Below are positions 7,895 through 14,769 of a stretch of 23,769 nt of DNA, in pieces (within the stretch, counting starts at the first letter, position 1; each line of letters begins with the position of its first letter). The stretch comes from a virus, in the IMG/VR virus record IMGVR_UViG_3300033143_000957, positions 1 to 23,769 of that record; one strand, given 5' to 3'. The position numbers were made by a program, and so were the translations under genes. The notes below the pieces were generated by a model that searched no databases, was not told the origin of the DNA, and worked only from the letters and a program-made list of their open reading frames with translations.

Positions 7895-9095
7895 CGTAAT
7901 TCCTGTCGAATTGTTGGCTAACGGGCAGGGTTACATCACCGCTCGTCATATCAATGCCGTTTACACGTATATAAACATAATCTTCTTTGAGTATAACAAC
8001 ATCAACAAAATTAGCTTGCACTGCCGCAGAAAAGCTTGCTCCACTAGACTCTACACCGCCAAGCTCGTTAATCGTTCCAGACTCGTAAACTCTCACCTCT
8101 GTGTCAGGTATTAAAGGCTCTGCCGTTATCGTAGCAGGTGTTATTAAGTTAACTGTGCCGCCGTTTGGCGTTGATACAATCGAAGCGTTAGAGCCGTTAC
8201 TGTTAATATAGGTAAGCACCCCTGCACCCATCCATTGAATATGTATTGAGGCTAGAGGGTCGTGCGTTATGTTGTCAGCTATGAGCGTCAGATCGCCGCC
8301 GTTGTCAGCTATGCGAATGTTTAGCGGCTCGTCTGGCCTTACTGTGTTTGCTAGTGCGTCAAGCTCTGCCTGATTGGTCACGGTCACGCTAGGCAAAGCG
8401 CCTTTCTCAAAAAGCTCTGTTCTTATCTGCGCGTCAGTCAAGGCCGAAGCTGAGGCATCAAAGAAACTAGCCCAAAAATTATATTGCCCATTGGTAGGTG
8501 CGTTTAGTAACACTGTTGCGTTGCCTGCCTCGGTTGCTCCGCTAGGGTCTGCAAACTGCGCTGCCGTTCTAGCTGGAATATTTGCAACACCTGTTTGCGC
8601 GCTTGTCGGCACAGTTATAGATTGCTTAACACCGTCGATGAATAGCGCGAACTCACCGCCGCCAAGGAAGCGGCTAAACGCATGGTATGTGCGGTTAGGC
8701 TTTAATACATTATTAGAGAAAGCCTGCAAAACCGTCGTGCCTGACACAATATCAAGCATTAGGCGATTGCCAGCCCACATTATAATACTGTACTGGTTTC
8801 CTGTTGTGCCTTCGCGATATATAGATTTTGGCGGTAACTGTATGCTGTTTACACGAAGCCACCCGCCAACTGCTTTATTGGTTGCCGCCCCGTCAATGTC
8901 TGCTTGCGTAGTTAAGGTAACTCTGTCACCCGTCCCGTCAGACTGAACGCTATTTGCTACGCCCTCGCACAAAGCAGCAGACGTAACAAGCCCTGCGTTT
9001 GTCCCATCTGCTGCGCCAACTGAGTCAGTGTAAACGCCATCAAAAGTCCAAACATGCTGCGGGGCTAGTACTGTAACATCATCTATGTAAGCCAT
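7884..9095 (-). CDS. LamG-like appendage protein, paralogue of the downstream 723-aa protein
   Basis: 403 aa, ATG start 3 nt after the previous stop. Residues about 10-235 form a LamG/concanavalin-like domain: HVWTFDGVYTDSVG at the start, AVGGWLRVN, NRTYHAFSRF and FALFIDGVKQS. Residues about 240-403 closely parallel the end of the 723-aa protein: LNIRIADNGG versus LTIRINDAGT, PLASIHIQWMG versus ALSSIHLEYRG, GTVNLITPATIT versus GTVNITNPATIT, TEVRVYESGTINELGGVESS versus TEIRLYEAGTINEVGGVENS, and the ending FDRNYDGD versus FDRNYENP. The two genes are tandem duplicates of at least the C-terminal module and LamG part. It is probably a virion surface or fibre component with a carbohydrate-binding role; that role is inferred from the fold only. 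Confidence 0.66.
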   Translation of the reverse strand: MAYIDDVTVLAPQHVWTFDGVYTDSVGAADGTNAGLVTSAALCEGVANSVQSDGTGDRVTLTTQADIDGAATNKAVGGWLRVNSIQLPPKSIYREGTTGNQYSIIMWAGNRLMLDIVSGTTVLQAFSNNVLKPNRTYHAFSRFLGGGEFALFIDGVKQSITVPTSAQTGVANIPARTAAQFADPSGATEAGNATVLLNAPTNGQYNFWASFFDASASALTDAQIRTELFEKGALPSVTVTNQAELDALANTVRPDEPLNIRIADNGGDLTLIADNITHDPLASIHIQWMGAGVLTYINSNGSNASIVSTPNGGTVNLITPATITAEPLIPDTEVRVYESGTINELGGVESSGASFSAAVQANFVDVVILKEDYVYIRVNGIDMTSGDVTLPVSQQFDRNYDGD

Positions 9096-9098
9096 TTA

Positions 9099-10451
9099 TT
9101 AAGGATTGCTGTAGTTCCGCTCTAGTGCTGATACGAGCGCAAGTGTTTGACCGCTAGCCCGCAATATCAAGCCCTCGTTTTGCACATATTGGGCATCTTC
9201 CTCACCTATCGCCACCGCTATAATTGGCGCATCGGTTCCTGCTGTTCTGCCGCCCTGCGTGTTACCGTCATAGTCAAACGTAAACGCAAGTGAAGCATTG
9301 CCGCCGACGTTGCCAGAAATAGGATTACCGTCGTTATCTTCCACAATTATTGCGCCCGCTGTGCCAAAAGTATCGGCAAAGAACACTGCAAAAACAGCGT
9401 CAGGGTCGGCTTGTAAGTTGCTATTAAAGTTGATTTGCCCACTTGCAACAAACGGGAATTGCAGCTCTGCGCCTGTGTTGTCAGCAAAGACAATCCTGTT
9501 TGTGTCGTTGGCGTTAAAGTTGTCGATGTAAACACCGCCACCGCCACCGTCAGGATTGTTTATAACCTGAGTTTTTAGCGTATCGCCTTCAAATATTAAC
9601 AACTGATCTAGCAAAGAGCCTATAATGTCTGGCCCCGCGTCGGGGTCAATGTCAACATTTTGCCTTAGCTGGTACTGCACAAACTCATAAATTTGCTCTG
9701 CTGTCCCGTCGTTACCGTCAATGATTACGCCGAAATCATAACTTGTGCCGCCAATATCGCGCTGCTGTGGGCTTGGGAAAAGTCTAATGCTCATGCCCGT
9801 ATATGGCGCATCATTCTGAATCTGCGAATCAGTAGCGGTTATTTTTAAATCGTCTGACTCATTCAGAGGAAAACGATACGTAATGTAGGTTATCCCGCTT
9901 ACGCCTATATCTGTCGTAGTAGACAAGCCGTATGTTTTGCCTTGGGTGCGTATAAACAACGCAAGCGTTTCGCTTCGCTTATCAAAGTTGCCGTTAGCTA
10001 CATCACCAAACGTCTGTATGCCTTGGTTAACAGGCCCGCTAAAGTCGAAATCTGTCTTACTTACGTCAGAGTCAAAAGCATAGTAGGCTGTGTCTGCTGC
10101 GTCGATATTACCAAGCGATACAATGCCCGTATACTCGCGTTTAATATCGCCTGCCGCTGTAATCTCTCGCCAGCCTGCGGTTCTTAAAAGCGTTCGCGTC
10201 TGCTCATTGCTTGGCTTCCAATCTTCTATAAACTCGAACTGTTCTGGCGTGATCGAGATGGCAGGGAAGTCATATGGAATTAAAAGCGGGTCTGTGCGCC
10301 ATTCTTCCTTAAAAAAGGAGTAAAGCGCCTGCCCTGTTACGCCATCATCTGACAGATTGCCAGCAATATTAAGCGTGAACTCCTTCAAGCTTGTATCTAT
10401 CGTAACCTCGACGCCTTGGTTTAGGTCATCTGGATCATCTATAATTGCCAT
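9099..10451 (-). CDS. Putative virion structural / fibre protein ending in RNY-type C-terminus
   Basis: 450 aa, ATG with AAGGGG 6 nt upstream. I do not recognise the N-terminal domain family with certainty. It starts IDDPDDLNQGVEVTIDTSLK and contains acidic, aromatic-rich strands (FFKEEWRTDPLLIPYDFPAI, EFIEDWKPS, REYTGIVSLG, TYITYRFPLNESDD). The middle is beta-rich with a glycine run (NNPDGGGGGVYIDNFNAND). The C-terminus (APIIAVAIGEEDAQYVQ... ALERNYSNP) matches in spacing and final motif the ends of the next two gene products, so it shares their C-terminal element. No signal peptide, coiled coil or catalytic motif was seen. Its position between the gp10-like and gp14-like genes, where P22 has only the tail needle, argues for an appendage or tail-hub role. 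Confidence 0.58.
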   Translation of the reverse strand: MAIIDDPDDLNQGVEVTIDTSLKEFTLNIAGNLSDDGVTGQALYSFFKEEWRTDPLLIPYDFPAISITPEQFEFIEDWKPSNEQTRTLLRTAGWREITAAGDIKREYTGIVSLGNIDAADTAYYAFDSDVSKTDFDFSGPVNQGIQTFGDVANGNFDKRSETLALFIRTQGKTYGLSTTTDIGVSGITYITYRFPLNESDDLKITATDSQIQNDAPYTGMSIRLFPSPQQRDIGGTSYDFGVIIDGNDGTAEQIYEFVQYQLRQNVDIDPDAGPDIIGSLLDQLLIFEGDTLKTQVINNPDGGGGGVYIDNFNANDTNRIVFADNTGAELQFPFVASGQINFNSNLQADPDAVFAVFFADTFGTAGAIIVEDNDGNPISGNVGGNASLAFTFDYDGNTQGGRTAGTDAPIIAVAIGEEDAQYVQNEGLILRASGQTLALVSALERNYSNP

Positions 10452-10461
10452 TTTTAGCCCC

Positions 10462-11133
10462 TTACGTCACTGTCTCAGAAACGCTCGCAAGCGTTCCGTC
10501 AATATTATAATTAAACTGTTTGGTTATAGTGTTTACACCGTCAAAAAATACTAGCTGGGTTAGCTGTTCGTCTAAGTTATAGCTAAGCGTTTTAGTCTTA
10601 CCGTCACTATAAGCTATATCGGTTAAAAAGTCGCCAGTGTAAGTAAAAACAGGGTTACGCAACCGCTGCCCGTCAACAATCGCGTTGACTTCTGCTTTTG
10701 TGTATTTGTCTAGGTCGGTTATGTCTGCTTCAACGTGCGTATGCGGCAAAGGCACCCGCGCATCACTTAGTCTAGGATCGGCCCCGCGACAAACGTCATT
10801 AAACCCTGCACCAAAATTTTTATTAAACGCTGTATTCTCAAAAAAGTCGTCTTTCTTGCCATCTAGCAGCGTGTTAACGGCTGACTGTGAGAAGTAGCGA
10901 AGATCGCCTCGCGCTGCGTTTAAATACTGTGGGTGATCGTCTGCATCTAAATTAGTTAATAAACTGTGATTGCCTGCGGGCGAACCCCCGCCGTTGTCTT
11001 GGTTCTTTTGCGCCACACGGGCAAGCTGCTCAAAAAACTCTGACAGTATTTGAGTAGCGACAAGCTCATTTGTTTGCGGTAACGGCTCTACTATCCGCTC
11101 GCCGCGCTTAGGTGCAATTATCTTTTCTGTCAT
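10462..11133 (-). CDS. Short tail-fibre or tail-needle-like protein
   Basis: 223 aa. The ATG overlaps the gp10-like stop by 4 nt (ATGA), so it is likely translated in step with it. The middle carries phage-fibre signatures I recognise: NLDADDHPQYLNAARGDLRY (about 61-80), a following FSQSAVNTLLDGK segment, and ADPRLSDARVPLPHTH with DITDLDKYTKAEVNAIVDG. Such motifs are frequent in trimeric tail-fibre shafts. The C-terminal 60 residues are beta-rich with repeated YSDGKTKTLSYN and FDGVNTITKQFNYN-like units (G-x-x-x-T-x-x-x-x-Y-N). P22 places its tail needle gp26 directly after gp10, so this could be the functional counterpart, although it lacks gp26's long heptad coiled coil. Fibre identity is well supported; needle role is speculative. 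Confidence 0.62.
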   Translation of the reverse strand: MTEKIIAPKRGERIVEPLPQTNELVATQILSEFFEQLARVAQKNQDNGGGSPAGNHSLLTNLDADDHPQYLNAARGDLRYFSQSAVNTLLDGKKDDFFENTAFNKNFGAGFNDVCRGADPRLSDARVPLPHTHVEADITDLDKYTKAEVNAIVDGQRLRNPVFTYTGDFLTDIAYSDGKTKTLSYNLDEQLTQLVFFDGVNTITKQFNYNIDGTLASVSETVT

Positions 11134-12563
11134 GCTGTCTTAGCTTCCAGCTTCAAAAAGCTAGGGTCAGAATCTTCGCTAAACTGAAACATTAAAACAC
11201 GTTGCTTAGGTACGCGGCCAAGTCTGCGCCAAATTGTACGCCGCTTGTAATCGCCTGCTTTGCCTAAGCCCCTAAATGTCATTTCACTGAACGTGCGTCC
11301 GCCGTTGTCGCTGTAAGACATGCCTAGCAACGGGTCTAGCTCATAAGTCCCTGAGCCGCTTACCATTCTAGGTTCAAGTTCTGACACTCGATAAGGCCCA
11401 CCATCAAAAGGCTGTGTCGCGCATTTGCGGATCATTACGTTGCCGTATTCGCGCCTGACACCTGACTTTAGCACACCTATGCGACCGTCAAACAGATCAC
11501 CAACAAACAGCCGATTATATGCAGACACAATAGTAGAAGCCCGCCACTGTATGTCTAAACCTTCAACACGGCTTGAGCGTTCATGCCAAATCTTACGCCC
11601 TGCAATGCTTGACGCTAGGCTGTCATAAATTAGCGTAGTATTGCCTACGGTCAGCCCCCAAAACTGCGCCCCGTCTATGGAGTGGTAAAAACTAAAGCCT
11701 TCCTCAAGCTGCTCTTGTGTCGCTTGGCCTAGCAATTCATCAACAGGGACAGTGCTTATCTTGGTTACGTTACCGCCGTTAAACCACCACACGGCAAGTG
11801 TTTCTTCCTCGCCTTTACCTATAAATATGAATCCGTAGCTGTTGTCGTAAACAAGGAATCTCGAGCGCAAGCCCTTGGATATAACACCACCGCGAATAGG
11901 TGCGAAAACAAACGCTGTCCCGCCTACGTTCTGGAATGGCTCAATTGTTTCTGTGCCAATGGCATAGAGCGTATTTCGGTCAACATGCAGCGCGACAATG
12001 TTATCAGGGTCAGACTCAGCCTCGCCAAAGTCTAGCGCGTTGTAATTCTTCCCGTCGCGTAGCTCGCTGTGAAATATTACATTGCTGTCGGTCTTGTTGA
12101 ATACAAAGTAACCATCAACAAAAACCACTGTCTCAGCAGGCCCGTTAAAAGCTGGACTTGTTATTTCTTCTAAAGTCCCGTCAAAAATATACGCCTTACC
12201 TGCTGGCACAACTATGCAAAGCTGCAAGCCATTATCGGCCATTGATACGCGCCCTGTGCCTTCGATGGTGCCAAGTGATTCAACGGTTAGCGTTTCAATG
12301 TTCGCCTCGTCTACTGTTCGCACAATGCGATAAAGCGTATTGCCGTTGACAAAGAACGGCACCCCTGCCATTTCATGCGAGCCGCGATTAGATTCTAAAG
12401 GCTGCCCAGCATCGACAAGTTCAATGCCTGCGCTTCCGAATAAGTTCTCTTGGTTAAGTGCGCCCGCCTCGTTGACGTTAACATACCAATTAACGCAAAT
12501 CTGCGAACTTAGCGGGGTCGCCTTGCTGTTGTAAAAGCCACCCGTAAAAGGTAGATCAACCAT
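11130..12563 (-). CDS. Packaged-DNA stabilisation / tail accessory protein (P22 gp10-like)
   Basis: 477 aa, almost the length of P22 gp10 (472). Start ATG directly follows the corrected stop of the preceding gene (TAGATG), with AGGTG upstream. Features shared with gp10: an N-terminal FYNSKATPLSSQICVNWYVN segment, LYRIVRTV then GRVSMADNG, a blade-like repeat region (YNALDFGEAESDPDNIVALH; TETIEPFQNVGG; GVISKGLRSRF), and a C-terminal WRRLGRV-type ending followed by short strands. In P22, gp10 forms the second ring below the portal on top of gp4 and closes the filled head. Order after the gp4-like gene agrees, apart from one fibre gene in between. Confidence 0.85.
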   Translation of the reverse strand: MVDLPFTGGFYNSKATPLSSQICVNWYVNVNEAGALNQENLFGSAGIELVDAGQPLESNRGSHEMAGVPFFVNGNTLYRIVRTVDEANIETLTVESLGTIEGTGRVSMADNGLQLCIVVPAGKAYIFDGTLEEITSPAFNGPAETVVFVDGYFVFNKTDSNVIFHSELRDGKNYNALDFGEAESDPDNIVALHVDRNTLYAIGTETIEPFQNVGGTAFVFAPIRGGVISKGLRSRFLVYDNSYGFIFIGKGEEETLAVWWFNGGNVTKISTVPVDELLGQATQEQLEEGFSFYHSIDGAQFWGLTVGNTTLIYDSLASSIAGRKIWHERSSRVEGLDIQWRASTIVSAYNRLFVGDLFDGRIGVLKSGVRREYGNVMIRKCATQPFDGGPYRVSELEPRMVSGSGTYELDPLLGMSYSDNGGRTFSEMTFRGLGKAGDYKRRTIWRRLGRVPKQRVLMFQFSEDSDPSFLKLEAKTA

Positions 12564-12759
12564 CTAAGCACCTGAAACCTTAAAGTTAACATTGCTAAAA
12601 GTAACGTCGTCACCCGTACCGTCGCCACGCACGTACAAGTTTAGGTAGTCGCCTGTGCTCATTTGCGTGACTGTCGTTATCGCGCTAGAGCCTACGTTGC
12701 TCCCGTCATAAAGAGTAAGGCCGATCTGTGCGCCTGCCAGCGGGGCATCGTCGCCCCTG
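12564..12759 (-). pseudogene. Out-of-frame 3' end of the beta-helix-like structural gene
   Basis: After the frame break near 12754-12757, the next frame reads DDAPLAGAQIGLTLYDGSNV and continues through STGDYLNLYVRGDG to FSNVNFKVSGA, stopping with TAG at 12564-12566, immediately before the ATG of the gp10-like gene. This reads as a normal beta-sheet virion C-terminus. It fills what would otherwise be a 128-bp gap in a tightly packed operon, and abuts the next start exactly. One additional base in the run of four C (plus strand 12754-12757) would fuse it to the upstream ORF as DAGGDDAPLAG. It has no plausible start of its own. Confidence 0.75.
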
Positions 12760-14077
12760 CATCTACCAGTATATCTTTGTTGCCTATGTAAGTTATGCGC
12801 CCGCTTGATTGATCTATTAAAAAGCGGCTTTCTACAGCCTGTGTAAACACGCCAGACATTAGCGCAAATACGCCATTACTGACGGGCGTAGCAAGCGTGT
12901 TATCTGTCAACGTAGCGAGCGCAATGTTTTGGCTTTCTGGCACGACATTACTAACGCTGAACTCCCAACGCAAATCGCTAGGCAGTATGTTGCCTGAGCT
13001 TGTATAGTCGTTAATAATATTAATGTTTCTAAACGTGCCAGTCCCTGTCGGGGCCACGTTGCCGCTGTTTGGTAACCCGTCAAGCACTTGGTTTGAGGCG
13101 TTGTTGCTAACGACTGTGACGTTCTCAATGTTTATAACGTCCGTCACGCTGCCGTTAAGATCAAACATTGTCCCGTCGAAGTTGCCGACAAAAACGCTGT
13201 CAATGTTCATTACCGACAACTCGCCTTGTATTTCTAGCCCGTCACCTAATGAATTTTCTAGGCGTAGCAGCCGAACTAAAAATGTCTGATAGTTGTTTAC
13301 ACGCCCCATGCTTGCGCAGTTTGCTATGCTGACCTCGCTTAACGCAAACACGCCCGTTTTAGCTGTTGGCGAGTCGAAATCAAATATCTGAGCGTTTGGT
13401 GCATTTATAAACATATTGTTTAGGCTGATGCTTGAGCCTGTGTCACTACAGAATAGGGTGTCGCTTGTGCTTGATATGATGCCGCCGATCAATACGCTTT
13501 GTGCGCTCATTACAGTGTTATCGCCTGATCGAAACTTTAGCGAGCCTATGTCTATGGTGTCGCCTAATTCATAATCGGTATCGCCTGCAAGCTGTATTTC
13601 ACCACCCACAGGGGCAGGGAAGTCGTTAACATCATTGACCAGCTTGGTTTTGGTTGGCGTAGGGATGATGTTGCCTGAAATAGTAATTGTGCCGCCTGCT
13701 TGCGTCACTACTATGCCACCATCACCCTCAATAGCGCGGGCGACCAAAGGCACCGCCGTATCGTCTACAAATATCTTAGCGCCGCCCTCGCTGGTGTTCT
13801 CAATAGCTGTGCTAAGCTGAATGTTATTAGTTGGCCCGACGCTTAGGCTAAGGCCACCCGTTGCCTCGATAGCTCGAATGTTGTACTGAGCACCAGCCTG
13901 ATCCAGAACAGGTACTCCGTTCCCCTGCGTCCGAATATCCGCAAGGCCGAACTGCTGGGCAAAGTCGCTGACTGAAATCGTAACATTCTGGCCTCCTTCA
14001 ACGATACACACCGAAGCTGTGCCGCTAATTGATTGAACCTTGTTAAATTCTGACCATTTCTTGCCGTAATTTCTCAT
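12692..14077 (-). CDS. Beta-helix-like virion/fibre protein (frame-broken near its 3' end)
   Basis: 461 aa as read, but the last about 19 residues (from TMPRWQAHRSALLFM) look unlike the rest and arise from a frame break. The restored protein would be about 504 aa, ending at 12564. The start ATG overlaps the gp4-like stop by 3 nt (ATGA). The N-terminus VQSISGTASVCIVEGGQNVT resembles the attachment domain of phage structural proteins. Two AIE-GDGGI/ATGGL repeats follow: IRAIEATGGLSLSVGPTNNI and ARAIEGDGGIVVTQAGGTI. Residues about 170-370 show short repeated beta-strand turns (SLKFRSGD, SISLNNMFIN, FALSEVSIANC, SVMNIDSVFVGN, INIENVTVVSNN) consistent with a right-handed parallel beta-helix as in tailspikes. 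No catalytic site is assignable. It sits between gp4-like and gp10-like genes, which is unusual for P22 order. Confidence 0.65.
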   Translation of the reverse strand: MRNYGKKWSEFNKVQSISGTASVCIVEGGQNVTISVSDFAQQFGLADIRTQGNGVPVLDQAGAQYNIRAIEATGGLSLSVGPTNNIQLSTAIENTSEGGAKIFVDDTAVPLVARAIEGDGGIVVTQAGGTITISGNIIPTPTKTKLVNDVNDFPAPVGGEIQLAGDTDYELGDTIDIGSLKFRSGDNTVMSAQSVLIGGIISSTSDTLFCSDTGSSISLNNMFINAPNAQIFDFDSPTAKTGVFALSEVSIANCASMGRVNNYQTFLVRLLRLENSLGDGLEIQGELSVMNIDSVFVGNFDGTMFDLNGSVTDVINIENVTVVSNNASNQVLDGLPNSGNVAPTGTGTFRNINIINDYTSSGNILPSDLRWEFSVSNVVPESQNIALATLTDNTLATPVSNGVFALMSGVFTQAVESRFLIDQSSGRITYIGNKDILVDAGATMPRWQAHRSALLFMTGAT

Positions 14078-14397
14078 TGATCGCCGCTCTCTTGCACAAT
14101 TACGCCTTGTGTCTCAGGCAATATGTCGTCAGTCTCTTCATAGTAGAAATTGTTACTCAAGAAACCGTCTTTGGTGTTGACGTTGCCGCTGCCTCTAGGC
14201 AGCGTCGAAGGATAAGGGGCGGGGCCAACATCAATAGTGATATTTTGTATTGCCTCCATGCCTTGCTTAGCTGTAGCCATAAGCGCGGGGCTTACGTTTG
14301 CGTCATACTGCGCTGCAAGCTTTATGGCAAGCATGGCAATTACGCCATCAATAGCAGCAGGAGGAACGGTTATCGGGTCGTACTTCGGTATAGCCAA
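14074..14397 (-). CDS. C-terminal part of gp4-like head-closure protein (separate frame)
   Basis: About 107 aa from a TTG, with no good ribosome site. The sequence AIPKYDPITVPPAAIDGVIAM then LAIKLAAQYDANVSPALMAT, IDVGPAPYPSTLPRGSGN matches the C-terminal two thirds of P22 gp4-type tail accessory factors (compare gp4: LACRIAPDYALEATAK and APYPSRMPTGSGN). P22 gp4 is 166 aa and binds the portal first during head closure. Here the N-terminal third lies in another frame just upstream (14348-14548). Joining the two by one base gives about 157 aa. This piece alone is unlikely to be translated from its own start, so the gene is either frameshifted, recoded, or wrongly sequenced. Confidence 0.75.
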   Translation of the reverse strand: MAIPKYDPITVPPAAIDGVIAMLAIKLAAQYDANVSPALMATAKQGMEAIQNITIDVGPAPYPSTLPRGSGNVNTKDGFLSNNFYYEETDDILPETQGVIVQESGDQ

Positions 14398-14548
14398 GCG
14401 CGTAGCCTCTGGCCTCCCATTGGTTCATCATGCGATTAAGGTAGCGTATTGCAGTTTGAGCCTCGTCGGGCTGAATAGGCTGCTCAACGCTTTGCACCAG
14501 TATTTCTACTAGCGCATCTTTTATAACCGACTCTGCTGTTTCAGACAT
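14348..14548 (-). CDS. N-terminal part of gp4-like head-closure protein (frame-broken)
   Basis: 66 aa, ATG with GAGGA 7 nt upstream. Residues 1-53 (VIKDALVEILVQSVEQPIQP, then AIRYLNRMMNQWEARGYALG) match the N-terminal helices of P22 gp4 (AVDDLEAMMAEWYQDGI type). The last residues RPDNRSSCCY are an out-of-frame tail that ends at TGA. The family sequence continues in the +1 frame (PITVPPAAIDGV) from the overlapping ORF. The change lies in ACC GAA GTA CGA CCC GAT; removing one C of CCC (plus strand GGG, 14375-14377) yields GYTEVRPITVPP. Function: first protein to assemble beneath the portal after packaging. The stop may abolish function unless ribosomes shift frame. Confidence 0.75.
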   Translation of the reverse strand: MSETAESVIKDALVEILVQSVEQPIQPDEAQTAIRYLNRMMNQWEARGYALGYTEVRPDNRSSCCY

Positions 14549-14551
14549 TGC

Positions 14552-14713
14552 CTAGTCCTCGGCTTTAGCTTTTGGCTTTGCTTTAGCTTTTGGCTTTGCT
14601 TTTTTACGTGTCCAGCCCGCCGCTTCCGCAACGTTTATACTGTGCGGTTTTGAGTTAGTCTTGCACTCGCGACCGTCAGGTAGTGTCCACTCAATCATAT
14701 CTGTATTAGCCAT
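14552..14713 (-). CDS. Small lysine/alanine-tailed protein, 53 aa
   Basis: Read directly: ATG at 14713, TAG at 14552-14554. It begins ANTDMIEWTLPDGRECKTNS, continues HSINVAEAAGWTRK and ends in an (Ala/Lys/Pro)-rich basic tail KAKPKAKAKPKAKAED. The tail is encoded by an 18-bp tandem repeat. An AAAGG lies upstream of the ATG, and the stop is 3 nt before the gp4-like start. It lies between the coat terminator and the gp4-like gene. Not recognised; the N-terminal part looks like a small folded domain and the tail could contact DNA or an acidic partner. Low molecular weight and operon position suggest a minor head component. Confidence 0.7.
   Translation of the reverse strand: MANTDMIEWTLPDGRECKTNSKPHSINVAEAAGWTRKKAKPKAKAKPKAKAED
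14563..14598. repeat. 18-bp tandem repeat, two copies, coding for the Lys/Ala tail
   Basis: The unit CTTTAGCTTTTGGCTTTG occurs twice head to tail (14563-14580 and 14581-14598) without mismatches. It is in frame in the 53-aa protein and encodes two copies of a KAKPKA-type hexapeptide, so copy-number change would lengthen the basic tail by six residues without breaking the frame. Confidence 0.9.
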
Positions 14714-14734
14714 TTTTAGAAACCTTTAAGTGTT

Positions 14735-14756
14735 AAAAAAGGCACCCGAAGGTGCC
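14735..14756 (-). terminator. Intrinsic terminator after the coat gene
   Basis: On the minus strand: stem GGCACC, loop TTCG, stem GGTGCC, then six T. A UUCG tetraloop closing a six-base GC-rich stem followed by a U-tract is a textbook rho-independent terminator. It begins about 14 nt after the coat stop codon, inside the otherwise continuous late operon. It is likely partially read through or overcome by an antiterminator, so that coat is made in excess over downstream genes. Confidence 0.88.
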
Positions 14757-14769
14757 AGAGGAAGGGTAA

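Noticed and set aside
9347-9547. Minus-strand ORF overlapping the 450-aa protein gene in another frame
   Set aside because: Nested in a continuous coding frame, without a ribosome site; a shadow frame.
118-10554. Plus-strand ORFs up to 199 aa (for example 1650-2249, 8374-8946, 1173-1601)
   Set aside because: They lie wholly opposite confident minus-strand genes, have low-complexity compositions mirroring the real codons, lack ribosome sites and show no family pattern.
12750-12760. Programmed -1 frameshift in the beta-helix-like gene
   Set aside because: No X-XXY-YYZ slippery heptamer and no obvious downstream pseudoknot; a one-base indel in a C-run explains it more simply.
12907-13128. Minus-strand 73-aa ORF inside the beta-helix-like gene
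   Set aside because: Overlaps a coherent larger frame and does not match where that frame breaks.
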